DNA of 64,000 nucleotides from Xiphydria camelus (GCA_963678675.1 OY783201.1:13963712-14027711), one strand, 5' to 3'. Counted from the first letter of the stretch, positions 9,709 to 18,344 are shown. The notes: generated by a model not told the origin, from the sequence alone. Made by a program: numbers and translations.

Positions 9709-9754
9709 GTTGACACGTCCGGATACCAGAATCGACTGATCAACGCTTCATCAG

Positions 9755-10471
9755 TCATTGCACATTTATCAGGTTCACGAAACAGTCGAAACCCCTCCTG
9801 TATCTGCCCTCATTGAGCTCACGGTCCTTGTCGATGACGACGAATCCGTACTTGTCGGCATTCCAGCAAGCGGAGCATATGTCCTTGAACTTCGCGTAAG
9901 GCATGTCCGTGTTCACGTGATCGTCGTAAACGTGTCGGAGATTCGTGTCATCCTGCCGAAAGAGTACCAGCAGGTTGACGTTATCGCGCACCAGGTGTTT
10001 GGGAATACGAGCGTACGTCTGCCAGAGGTAGAAGCAGTCGACATCCCTGTGTCGACCCATGCAGAAAAAGGCTCTGATATTGTCTTGCTTCTCGCAAGCG
10101 ACGTCGTCGAAGATCATTATCGAGTTTGGACGCGTCTCTTCCGGTGACACCACCTGCTCGTGCTCGTTGAAGGGGTGGTACTCGACACCGTCCACCGAAT
10201 CGAGCACTTTTTCCAGGAACCTGTACTTGGGCTGATTGAGCGATTTCGAGTAGACGTACACGTTCTCGAATCTCAGTCCATTGGGATGCGTCACGAGGGT
10301 GAGCAGCGCGTTCGTCTTGCCGCAATTGGATGGTCCGCAATATACGGCCCGCACGCTATTTGGCAGCAAATCACCGTGCCGCTTCTTCTCCTCGGCACTT
10401 CGTTGCGCGAGCTCGTCAAAGTTCATCACGGGCAGTCTGGTGGACTGTTCATTGAATCGTAGTTCGGTCAT
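9755..10471 (-). CDS. Packaging ATPase (FtsK/HerA, A32-like)
   Basis: An ATPase that pumps element DNA into the capsid in this family. The start chosen is the ATG at 10469-10471 (MTELRFNEQS), giving 238 residues; the longer frame to 10546 would run through the TATA box. Walker A is GPSNCGKT (residues ~46-53), with Walker B as SIMIFDDVA (~117-125). Downstream are YLWQTYARIPKHLVRDN and LVLFRQDD, consistent with the sensor region, and a C-terminal KYGFVVIDKD. It diverges from the phospholipase gene over a short shared promoter and leads the minus-strand block with DUF8207, fibre-like and integrase genes. Confidence 0.92.
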   Translation of the reverse strand: MTELRFNEQSTRLPVMNFDELAQRSAEEKKRHGDLLPNSVRAVYCGPSNCGKTNALLTLVTHPNGLRFENVYVYSKSLNQPKYRFLEKVLDSVDGVEYHPFNEHEQVVSPEETRPNSIMIFDDVACEKQDNIRAFFCMGRHRDVDCFYLWQTYARIPKHLVRDNVNLLVLFRQDDTNLRHVYDDHVNTDMPYAKFKDICSACWNADKYGFVVIDKDRELNEGRYRRGFDCFVNLINVQ

Positions 10472-10534
10472 GACTGGTGCGAGAGCTATAACTACCGCGT
10501 TTATATAGACTTGTCCTTCAGTTACGTCCTGGAC
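10472..10534. promoter_or_regulatory. Compact divergent promoter between ATPase and phospholipase genes
   Basis: On the minus strand CTATATAAAC (TATA core about 10500-10507) lies roughly 30 bases before CCAGTC next to the ATPase ATG, giving a leader of only a few bases. On the plus strand TCAGTT at 10518-10523 is an arthropod-type initiator just before the ATG at 10535, though the same TATA is only about 20 bases from it. Confidence 0.45.
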
Positions 10535-11323
10535 ATGATCGTGCACAGATCTAAGACTGGTAAAGGTATCGTCAACAGCATCATCAACAAACTCCCCGTC
10601 GAGCTACACATCCCGGGATACCAGTACTGCGGACCGGGCACGAGGTTGGCCGAGAGGCTCGCGCGAGGTGATCCGGGGATCAATCCCCTCGACGCGGCTT
10701 GCAAGGAGCACGACATCACCTATTCGAGAAACCGCGAGAATCTCGAAGCGAGGAGTCGGGCGGACAAGGTGCTCGCGGCGAAGGCCTTGCGACGTGTATT
10801 CGCCAAAGACGCGAGCATTGCCGAGAGAGCGGCTGCGCTGGCTGTATCGAACACCATGAAGGTCAAGAGAAAACTCGGAATGGGTGTTAAGAAGCAGAAG
10901 AAGCAGAAGCCTTCAACCGCGCTGAGGAAGATCGTCGACGCAGCGAAGAAGTCCATGCTCCCCGGCAATAATGCGCTCACAGCCGTCAAATCGGCCCTTC
11001 GAGGTGCACGCGAGGCTGTCAAGAGAGCCGGTGGAAGATCCAAAGTGCGATCTCCGCGCATTCTACCTGTACCTTCGAAAATTGGCGGTTTCCTGCCATT
11101 CCTCATACCGCTATTCGCGGGTCTCAGTGCAACCGGAGCGTTGGCAGGTGGCACTGCTGGAATCGTCAAGGCTGTGAACGACGCGAGTGCAGCTAAACGA
11201 CAGCTGGAGGAAAGTCAGAGACACAATCGAACGATGGAAGCCATCGCGTTGGGCAGAGGGCTTCATTTGAAACCCTACAGACGTGGTCTGGGACTTCATC
11301 TGCGACCACATCCAAAAAACTAA
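10511..11323 (+). CDS. Virion phospholipase A2-domain protein with hydrophobic segment
   Basis: Residues 35-74 form a parvovirus/adintovirus-type phospholipase A2 core: calcium loop YCGPGT (39-44), PLDAACKEHDITY with the His-Asp pair (67-68) and a following Tyr. In viruses this enzyme opens endosomal membranes during entry. A lysine-rich middle follows (KKQKKQKP, DNA-binding-like). Then comes a hydrophobic stretch GGFLPFLIPLFAGLSATGAL with Gly/Ala-rich continuation (~197-220), resembling membrane-active adenovirus core peptides, and a C-terminus with repeated GRGLHLKPY / GLGLHLRP. The longest frame starts at 10511; the ATG at 10535 is more likely given the TCAGTT initiator at 10518. First gene of the plus-strand virion block. 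Confidence 0.88.
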   Translation: MSFSYVLDMIVHRSKTGKGIVNSIINKLPVELHIPGYQYCGPGTRLAERLARGDPGINPLDAACKEHDITYSRNRENLEARSRADKVLAAKALRRVFAKDASIAERAAALAVSNTMKVKRKLGMGVKKQKKQKPSTALRKIVDAAKKSMLPGNNALTAVKSALRGAREAVKRAGGRSKVRSPRILPVPSKIGGFLPFLIPLFAGLSATGALAGGTAGIVKAVNDASAAKRQLEESQRHNRTMEAIALGRGLHLKPYRRGLGLHLRPHPKN

Positions 11324-11412
11324 TAGCGACACTGCCCCGCCGAGCGCTAACCGATGCTGACCTACGAAAGTACACGAGAATCTGGAAGATTCCACACTTT
11401 CGCGGAGTCTTC

Positions 11413-11691
11413 ATGCGAAACGCCCTACCCAGAAGTGGACCTCGAAGGTGTGAATCAGCCATCGTTAACCTCGACGACGCGAGTGGTCCTGGAACTCACT
11501 GGGTCGCCTACCGAAAGGTCGACAACGATGTCGTGTACTTTGACAGTTTCGGCAATCTACGTCCACCGCCGGATCTCATGACGTATCTCGGCGTTGGCAG
11601 TGTCAAGTACAATCACGAGCGGTATCAGGACTATGGCACTTTTGAATGCGGGCATTTGTGTCTAAAGTTTTTGAGCGAGCAGCTGCTATAA
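11413..11691 (+). CDS. Adenain-like cysteine protease (Polinton PRO), start unresolved
   Basis: A maturation protease of the adenovirus/Ulp1 (C5/C48-like) clan. Numbered from the ATG at 11413, the triad is H29 (GTHWVAY), D44 (YFDSFGN) and C79 (FECGHLCL). Conserved sequence starts before this ATG: the same frame reads LTDADLRKYTRIWKIPHFR upstream and is open back to about 11197, but has no ATG there and overlaps the end of the phospholipase frame. The true start is therefore unclear: a non-AUG start, a spliced leader exon, or a lost ATG. The stop TAA is embedded in TATAAAA, the likely promoter of the next gene. Confidence 0.85.
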   Translation: MRNALPRSGPRRCESAIVNLDDASGPGTHWVAYRKVDNDVVYFDSFGNLRPPPDLMTYLGVGSVKYNHERYQDYGTFECGHLCLKFLSEQLL

Positions 11692-11723
11692 AACGTTCGC
11701 ACGTCCATCGATATCTCGCAGTC
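11687..11723 (+). promoter_or_regulatory. TATA box overlapping the protease stop codon, promoter of the penton-type gene
   Basis: TATAAAA at 11687-11693 includes the protease stop (11689-11691). About 25-30 bases downstream lies CTCGCAGTC just before the ATG at 11724, an initiator-like site. The leader would be under 15 bases. Confidence 0.5.
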
Positions 11724-12413
11724 ATGGCGGAATCGTTCACGCTGACTCTATCGGGGACGTCCTCGGTGCTCGAGGCGCAGTACTTTCCACCCATCGAACT
11801 CTCGCCCTTCAAGAGCTACACACTCGGGTTGGTGGAACTGCTGACCTTCAACTCGATACCCAACATAGACGTTGGAAACAATAAGCTGCACATCGGGGAA
11901 GGAAAGGTGATCGTCATACCCACCGGCAGCTACGAGATCGAGGACATCGAGAGCTACGTGCAAAAGGCACTTTTCGACCAGAATATCGCCATCCACATCA
12001 AGCCCAACAACAACACGCTCCGCAGTGAAGTCAGGTGCAGTCACGAGGTGGACTTTCGACCGGACGACAGCATTAGCCAGCTGTTGGGTTTCACACCGCG
12101 CATTCTGGAGGCGAATGTCAATCATCAATCCGATCTACCCGTGACCATCCTCAAGGTCAACGCGCTGAGAGTCGAGTGCAACATAACCGCGGGGGCCTTC
12201 ATCAACGAGCGCAGAGTGCACACCATCCACGAATTTTTCCCCACCGTTCCACCGGGATATAAGATCGTGGAGGTACCGAGCCACGTCATTTACCTGCCGA
12301 TCGCCATCCAAGCGATACACCACCTTCAACTGCGATTGGTCGATCAGGACGGGGACTTGGTGAATTTCCGTGGGGAAGTCATAACCGTGAGACTGCACGT
12401 CAAATCGTCGTGA
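11724..12413 (+). CDS. Penton-type minor capsid protein (single jelly roll)
   Basis: A 229-residue protein starting MAESFTLTLSGTSSVLEAQY; the ATG at 11724 follows a well-placed TATA box and matches where homologous sequence begins. The body is rich in beta-strand-type sequence (PPIELSPFKSYTLGLVELLTFNSIPNID, then IPTGSYEIEDIE). The end carries VHTIHEFFPTVPPGYKIVE and FRGEVITVRLH. These are features I know from the minor capsid protein of insect Polintons, which occupies particle vertices. It lies between the protease and the major capsid gene. Confidence 0.85.
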   Translation: MAESFTLTLSGTSSVLEAQYFPPIELSPFKSYTLGLVELLTFNSIPNIDVGNNKLHIGEGKVIVIPTGSYEIEDIESYVQKALFDQNIAIHIKPNNNTLRSEVRCSHEVDFRPDDSISQLLGFTPRILEANVNHQSDLPVTILKVNALRVECNITAGAFINERRVHTIHEFFPTVPPGYKIVEVPSHVIYLPIAIQAIHHLQLRLVDQDGDLVNFRGEVITVRLHVKSS

Positions 12414-12456
12414 TGGGGATCGTTTACCACGGGAGAGTATACAAGAGCGAGCCAAC

Positions 12457-12645
12457 ATGCCGAAACACCATCAGTCGTCGAGTACCTCTCAGAGCACTAA
12501 CACGTCCGAACGTGGAGCTACTGACGAGTCTGGGTCTACGAGTGAAAGCAACCAGCGAGGGAGGAGGAAGACTGGAGAAGTGAAAGTGCGATTTTGCTGC
12601 TGCATACTCGTCGTCTACCCAGCATCATGGAGGCGGAGATCATAA
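12457..12645 (+). CDS. Possible short Ser/Thr-rich peptide
   Basis: A 62-codon frame, Ser/Thr-rich for the first 33 residues, then basic (QRGRRKTGEVKVR), then CCC and a few hydrophobic residues. It fills most of the gap between two capsid genes and overlaps the capsid start at 12627. GTATACAAG about 20 bases before its ATG is TATA-like. I do not recognise it, and it could be leader sequence of the capsid mRNA. Confidence 0.25.
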   Translation: MPKHHQSSSTSQSTNTSERGATDESGSTSESNQRGRRKTGEVKVRFCCCILVVYPASWRRRS

Positions 12646-13847
12646 CCGTTCACACACCGATCGTCTTCGACGAGTCCATCGCCCACTGTGAAGTGCATGC
12701 TCACCAACCGTACACATCGTCGACCTTCAACAACAGCGACGAAATTCGCATCGCCATTCAACACCAGGATGTGTATCTGCTGCCGAGCAGGAGCTCGCTG
12801 CACGTACACGGTCGACTCTTGAAGGCTGACGGATCTGCTGCAGCTGCAAACACCACTCTCGTTAACGGCGGTATCTGCCACCTCTTCGAGGAAATACGTT
12901 ACGAGATCAACGCTGTCGAGATCGATCGAAGCAAGAATGTCGGTCTGACGAGCATCATGAAGAGCTTCGTATCCTTGAGCCCCGGTCAGCGTTCACTGCT
13001 GGAGAACGCCGGCTGGCTCGACGTCGAAGAGAACAAGAGGCTGACCAATGACGAAGGCTACTTTGACGTCTCCATACCGCTGAGCTTGATGCTCGGTTTT
13101 GCTGAAGACTACCGACGAATTGTTTTCAACGCTAAGCATGAGCTGATTCTCACGAGGTCAAACAGCGATACGAATGCAGTCGTACAATCGACCGAGGAAG
13201 CCTTCAAGATCGTGATATTAAAGCTCGAGTGGATGATGCCGTACATCAGGGTCTCGGATCAGCGAAAGATTCAGCTGCTGAACTTTATCGCCAATGACGC
13301 ACCCATCTCCATGAGCTTTCGCACGTGGGAACTGTACGAGTATCCTCTGCTTCCACGCACCTCTAAGCACGTGTGGACCGTGAAGACCTCGACGCAGTTG
13401 GAGAAACCGCGCTACGTCGTACTGGGCTTCCAAACCGGTCGAAAGAACAAGAAGAACAAGAACGCGAGTCGATTCGACCACTGTGGCATCAGAGACGTGA
13501 AGCTGTTTCTGAACTCGCAGTGCTATCCCTACGGAAACCTCAATCTCGACATTGGACACTATCAGTACGCCCTGCTGTATGAGATGTACGCCAATTTCCA
13601 GACCACGTACTACGGCAAGGAGCCCCAGCCGTTGCTGAGCAAAGACGAATTCCTCGATTACGCACCCCTCATCGTCATAGATTGTTCGAAGCAAAACGAG
13701 TCGGTGAAATCGGGACCGGTGGACGTGCGTCTGGAGTTCGAAGCGAGTGCAAATTTCCCCGCCGACACTGCAGCCTACTGCCTCATTCTGCACGATCGCA
13801 TAGTGGAATACCGTTCGATCAGTGGTGTGGTAAATAGGCTGGCGTAG
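12627..13847 (+). CDS. Major capsid protein (double jelly-roll type)
   Basis: A 406-residue protein beginning MEAEIITVHTPIVFDESIAH, chosen over the longer frame from 12594 because homologous sequence begins here. It reads as the double jelly-roll protein of insect Polintons: HQPYTSSTFNNSDEIRIAI and LLPSRSSLHVHGRLL in the first barrel, CHLFEEIRYEINAVEIDR and GYFDVSIPLSLMLGF in the middle, and KPRYVVLGFQTGRKNK, YPYGNLNLD and APLIVIDCSKQNES in the second. It would form the pseudo-hexameric capsomers of an icosahedral particle together with the penton-type protein. The frame is intact. Confidence 0.88.
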   Translation: MEAEIITVHTPIVFDESIAHCEVHAHQPYTSSTFNNSDEIRIAIQHQDVYLLPSRSSLHVHGRLLKADGSAAAANTTLVNGGICHLFEEIRYEINAVEIDRSKNVGLTSIMKSFVSLSPGQRSLLENAGWLDVEENKRLTNDEGYFDVSIPLSLMLGFAEDYRRIVFNAKHELILTRSNSDTNAVVQSTEEAFKIVILKLEWMMPYIRVSDQRKIQLLNFIANDAPISMSFRTWELYEYPLLPRTSKHVWTVKTSTQLEKPRYVVLGFQTGRKNKKNKNASRFDHCGIRDVKLFLNSQCYPYGNLNLDIGHYQYALLYEMYANFQTTYYGKEPQPLLSKDEFLDYAPLIVIDCSKQNESVKSGPVDVRLEFEASANFPADTAAYCLILHDRIVEYRSISGVVNRLA

Positions 13848-13869
13848 CTCCGAGGAGTTCAGTTTCATC

Positions 13870-14631
13870 ATGGAAATCGTGGTCGACGTACAGGGCTTCA
13901 AGAGGCCCGGCAACCGATTCGTGGTGAAGGAGCTCGCCGTGCTTCCCCTCAACTCTGAGTCGCAGGAAGCTACGACTTTCCTCTTCAAGCCACCATTTCC
14001 TTGGCGGTATCTGCCAGCGACGTATCGCTGCTGCAATTCCTGGCTGCAACGTAACTTCCATGGACTCACGTGGAACTCTGGGGATGTGCCGTACGTCGCG
14101 ATCAAAAAGGTGCTCGGACCTCACCTACGCGGCGTCACCACGGTATACGTGAAGGGCGAAGAGAAGAAAGCCTGGCTACGAGAGCACACCGAGCGCGTCG
14201 TTGTCAACTTGGAGGAGCTGAGCTGCCCCTCACTGAGAAAACTGCGCAGCGAGCCAACGTCCAGATGTCGGTATCACCGCTCCGATGGATATTACTGCGC
14301 CGCTGAGAACGCAAAACGCTTGGAAATGTGGCTGAAGCACAAGGACGATCATCCGTCTCTGGAACGCTCTCTAAGAATTTTCTTCGAGAAGGAGAGCCTC
14401 ACCTCGATGAACACCGAAGACATCGCCCAGCTCCCCAAAGAGTTTCTCATCGTCTTTGCAGCCAACACGATCGATGATGCGTGGGATAAGCTACCGGTTA
14501 AATATACCGAGGACAAGGGTATTGCCGATTGTCGTCGATGTCGCATACATCACCGGGTGCCGAGAGGCAGAGACGATTACGACGGTCCACGACCCATGAT
14601 AAAGGATTGCGTTTATTGTCAAGCAGGCTAA
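13870..14631 (+). CDS. Conserved Polinton protein of unknown role with nuclease-like N-terminus
   Basis: A 253-residue protein starting MEIVVDVQGFKRPGNRF. TTCAGTTTC shortly upstream is initiator-like. The first segment (VDVQGFK...VVKELAVL, then FLFKPPFPW) resembles the first acidic motif and strand of DEDD-type exonucleases, but I cannot trace the remaining acidic residues with confidence. A C-terminal Cys pair arrangement (CRRC...H...CVYC) could bind zinc. It is the last gene before the right subterminal array. AATAAA signals follow at about 14660 and 14682. Confidence 0.6.
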   Translation: MEIVVDVQGFKRPGNRFVVKELAVLPLNSESQEATTFLFKPPFPWRYLPATYRCCNSWLQRNFHGLTWNSGDVPYVAIKKVLGPHLRGVTTVYVKGEEKKAWLREHTERVVVNLEELSCPSLRKLRSEPTSRCRYHRSDGYYCAAENAKRLEMWLKHKDDHPSLERSLRIFFEKESLTSMNTEDIAQLPKEFLIVFAANTIDDAWDKLPVKYTEDKGIADCRRCRIHHRVPRGRDDYDGPRPMIKDCVYCQAG

Positions 14632-14654
14632 TTTCTCTTCTGTACAAATATTTT

Positions 14655-14700
14655 TTACTAATAAAGGCTAAAAAAGGGGGCGAATAAAAAGTTGTCTCAT
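14655..14700 (+). terminator. Polyadenylation signals after the plus-strand virion block
   Basis: CTAATAAAGG and GCGAATAAAAAG lie 25-55 bases after the last stop codon, which fits mRNA 3'-end signals of the late-type gene block. Confidence 0.6.
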
Positions 14701-14814
14701 TATTTAAACTGCGATTCCCCAACGGTAGAATAGTTAACGTCGGAACCTGTCACCACGATTCTAGGAACATCATCGCAGTAAACAGTTCTCAGAAAAGAGA
14801 GCAAGTCGGAACCT

Positions 14815-15264
14815 ATATGCATGACGTCATCGCTCAGGAATGTGACGCGCTCGGATTGGTCGAAACTGTACAGTAGCGTGGAGCAAGTCTGAACCTGTAC
14901 GCACTCCAAGGCCGGTCAATTGCGCAATAGCGACGCGATAAGGCATGACGTCATCGCTCAGGAATGTGACACGCGCGGATCGGTCGAAACTGTGCAGTAG
15001 CGTGGAGCAAGTCTGAACCTGCACGCATCTCAAGGTCTGTCATCTGCGCAATAGCGAGGCGATAAGGTATGACGTCATCGCTCAGGAATGTGACGCGCGC
15101 GGATCAGTCGAAACTGTACAGTAGCGCGGAGCAAGTCTGAACCTGCACGCATTTCAAAGTCTGTCAACTGCGCAGTAGCGACGCTATGACGTCATCACTC
15201 AGGAATGCGACGGGGTCGAAACTGCGCAGCAGCGCGGAGAAAGCCCAAACCTCCATGCATCCAA
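14815..15264. repeat. Right-end-only subterminal tandem array with TGACGTCA sites
   Basis: About four units of 110-124 bp, each with TGACGTCA (starting at 14822, 14946, 15070 and 15187), CTGCGCA(A/G)TAGCG, GGTCGAAACTG and AAGTCTGAACCTGCACGC. The same unit occurs twice inside both TIRs, so the array extends inward from the right TIR and makes the two ends unequal. No gene is present. Confidence 0.85.
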
Positions 15265-16056
15265 AGGCCGGTCAACTGCGCAGTAGCGATGCTATGACGT
15301 CATCACTCAGGAATGCGACGCGGTCGAAACTGCGCAGTAGCGCGGTGCAAGTCTGAACCTGCACGCGCCTGTCGGAACCTGCACGAGAAACGATGACGTC
15401 ATCGGACGCGCAGTAGCAAGATACCTGGCGTTGACTACCCGCCGACAGTGGTGCCACCTGGCGTTGATGTTGGGAGTCGAGGAGGAGTATCATTCAAATT
15501 TCCCCGCCACGGCGCATGAGCACTTCAAAATGGCCGCCGCCGACGGTGGCGCCATCTGGTGGGGGTCGAGGAGTTGGAGTTCAACCAATGACTGAGCTCC
15601 GTTGGGTCGACGAGTGGGGGTTCGACCAATCACAGAGCTCCGTTGGAGGAACATTCAAAATGGTCGCCGCCTACGGTGGCGACACCTAGCGTCGATAATG
15701 GCGCCACCTGGCGTTGATAGTGTAGACCGAGGAGTGGGGGTTCAACCAATGGCAGAGCTCTATCGGAGTAAAATTCAAAATGGCCACCGCCTACGGTGGC
15801 GACACCTAGCGTCGACAGTGGCGCCATCTGGTGGGGGTCGAGGAGTGGGGGTTCAACCAATGACAGAGCTCCATTGGGTCGAGGAGTGGGGGTTCGACCA
15901 ATCACAGAGCTCCGCTGGGTCACGTGATGCGCGAATTCAAATTTCCCGCCACGGCGCATGCGCACTTCCGCTAAATTCAAATTTCCCGCCATTTTGCCCC
16001 TGAAAGTAGGCAACCCGTCCGGAAAACTGTGCTCGAACCCCCATAGCTTATCTACT
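15265..16056. repeat. Right terminal inverted repeat of the Polinton
   Basis: Reverse complement of 2172-2964. It carries the same CCAAT modules and TGACGTCA at 15296-15303 and 15394-15401, and ends in GCTTATCTACT at 16056. Confidence 0.92.
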
Positions 16057-16062
16057 GACAAG
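16057..16062. repeat. Target site duplication of the Polinton, right copy
   Basis: GACAAG directly follows the element end and matches 2166-2171. Confidence 0.95.
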
Positions 16063-16164
16063 CTACGTTTTCCCACCAAGCAAGAGGCCCAGCTCAAGAA
16101 CGAAGTAGCCATCCTGCAGAATCTCTCCCACAGCGGAGTCGTCAATCTCGAAAGGATGTTTGAG
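16063..16164 (+). pseudogene. Captured PKD fragment, copy A, continuation after the Polinton
   Basis: Continues the kinase frame interrupted at 2171: [19 protein letters not shown] and [11 protein letters not shown], the region between beta-3 and beta-4 of the kinase N-lobe. It ends at FE and joins repeat sequence (TGTACCCGAAAATCCC). In copies B and C the kinase sequence runs about 20 codons further ([14 protein letters not shown]). Confidence 0.9.
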
Positions 16165-18344
16165 TGTACCCGAAAATCCCGGGGTGTACGAAATTAATTT
16201 CTAAGCATGTTTTGCCAAGCAATCGGCTGTTCTCATGGCGAACCACGTAAAACGCGCCATGCGTAGCTTATTGTACTTTCGTACACCGGGACTTTCAAAA
16301 AATTATTATAAATTAACCGTGCATTTTGTCATGTAGGTTCTCGAATCCATTTTATAGTACATTTTCCCCGCTACAAATTGGTATCATCGTTTTTTTGATC
16401 GAGTAAATAATATAGGAGAAATGAATGATTAATAGCCCAGTAGAACTAAATTTGTTTCTTCTATTAAGTAAGAAGTTTATTAGTGTCATGATAAAACCGG
16501 TACCAATCTATAGAAAAAAGTCTCCTGAATGACATATAGAAATGGGTAATCTTGAAATTGTGACGAGAAAGAATATAATTAATTAAAAACTATCTTTCAA
16601 AATCACTTATGCCAACAAATCGCGAAGCTATGTTTTTTCTGTAACTAATTTCATAAATAAAAATATCCCAATGTAGAGGAGAAAATTCTTTACAAATTTC
16701 AAGTCGGAACTTATAGTCTATGATGCACCGTTTTTGTGTAATTAATTATTAAACATATGTAATTCAATTGGCTTAAATCGATCAGCTGATCGTTACGCGA
16801 CGCTCCTTTATTATGCGCGCAGCTAACGGAGGAAAGAAGCGCGTTCCGCAATCTATTCAAATTTATGCTTCATTATATGTATTGATTTTTATAATTAATA
16901 TCAAATTCTTCGTTTTTTGAAAATTATTACCATTATTTTTAATTCTGTTATGAATGAAGAAGTAATTTTTTAAATAATTTAACGACGAAGGATCTTTAGT
17001 AAATGTCAACAAAATAAATTTAAATGATCCATTTTCATAAATCATTTTCAAAATACTTGTGGGTTTTACGCCGTTTTATTTTCGTGCAGTCGTCCTATGG
17101 AGATATAAAGAATTACGTTAAATCTGAAAAAGAAAACAACTAAATTCATTTTTTGTTCAGATAATGTCTATACGTTAGTATAGTATTTCGAAAATGATTT
17201 ATGAAAATGGATGACTTAAATTTATTTTCTTGACATTTACTAAAGATTCTTCATCGTTAAATTATTTAAAAAATTGCTTCTTCATTCATAACAGAATTAA
17301 AAAGAATGGTAATAATTTTCAAAAAACGAAGAATTTGATAAATATTAATTATAAAAATCAATACAGAATGAAGCGTAAATTTGAATAGATTGCGGAACGC
17401 GCTTTCCTCCGTTAGTTTCACGCGTAATAAAGGAGCGTCGCGTAACGATCAGCTGATCGATTTAAGGCAATTTGAATTACATATCGATACCTTACTTTGA
17501 AAACCTCGTAAGTGTAATTTTTGACAAAAATGGCATTTTTTTGGCATGGCAAAAATGGCATGACATTTTTGTCCAAAATTGCACTTACGATGTTTTCAAA
17601 GTAAGGTATCGATATGTATAATAATTAATTACACAAAAACGGTGCATCGTAGACTATAAGTTCCGACTTGAAATTTGTAAAGAATTTCTCCTCTACATTG
17701 GGATATTTTTATTTATGAAATTGGTTACAGAAAAAATATAGCTTCGCGATTTGTTGGCATGTGACTTTGAAAGATAGTTTTTAATTAATTACATTATTTC
17801 TCGTCAATTTGAAGATTACCCATTTCTATATGTCATTCAGGAGACTTTTTTCTATCGATTGGTACCGGTTTTATCCTGACACTAATAAATTGTTTCGCGA
17901 ATATCTAATAAGACTATACTATAAAGTGGCTTAGGGCCAAAACTTCGATAGTTTTTAATTAATTATAAATTTTCCCGGAAATTGACGGATAATATATTTT
18001 GATATGTTAATATTGGGATCTCCAGCTACAATATGTTCATTTAATAAATGGAATAGTAAAAGAAATGTTGTTTTTTAATATAAATATTTTATTAGAATAT
18101 ATCCCTGTGTGTGTAGTCCATATGATAACTTCACAGCGAAGCCACTGGGTCTACACCATCATCTTACAGTACAAGCACTGTGGAGTCACCCTGTTATGCC
18201 ACAGTGCTTCCACTCGGTGCTCACACTGCGTGACTGCAGCGTGGCTTCACGGTGCACAGACAGATGGACACCCCAGTGCATGCACTCGAATACACCGCGT
18301 GAAAGTAGTGTGCAGTCACGGTGGCGCCACTTTGCTATCGGGGG
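16165..18344. repeat. Flank of copy A: long inverted repeat and terminal part of the CCCCGAYAGC element
   Basis: From 16165 the sequence matches (reverse complement) the flank of copies B and C, including a stretch ending at the CCCCGATAGC terminus at 18344. About 16470-17050 and 17215-17895 are inverted arms of several hundred bases around a spacer at ~17050-17215. One arm carries the small TA element at 17484-17612. The related segment at 37080-37640 has only one arm. The short AT-rich frames here show no protein similarity. Confidence 0.7.
17484..17612. mobile_element. Small TA-flanked fold-back element, TCGATACC family, copy 1
   Basis: Inverted ends TCGATACCTTACTTTGAAAA flanked by TA on both sides. 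It interrupts one arm of the surrounding inverted repeat, so it is the younger insertion. Other copies lie at 37375-37529 and 54285-54445. Confidence 0.8.

Larger units (their letters stand above)
2172..16056. mobile_element. Complete Polinton/Maverick element, 13,885 bp
   Basis: The element starts AGTAGATAAGC and ends GCTTATCTACT, carries about 793-bp terminal inverted repeats, and is flanked by GACAAG on both sides. Gene order from the left: protein-primed polB (+); integrase, fibre-like protein, DUF8207-type protein and packaging ATPase (all -); then phospholipase A2 protein, cysteine protease, penton-type protein, double-jelly-roll capsid protein and a C-terminal unknown protein (all +). 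This is the gene set of virus-like Polintons (also called adintovirus-like elements). The TIRs are almost identical, which points to recent insertion, while the polymerase frame is broken. All other recognisable genes are open. Confidence 0.95.

Noticed and set aside
12615..14124. Antisense frames across the capsid and last Polinton genes
   Set aside because: Shadows of the sense genes with no recognisable domains.
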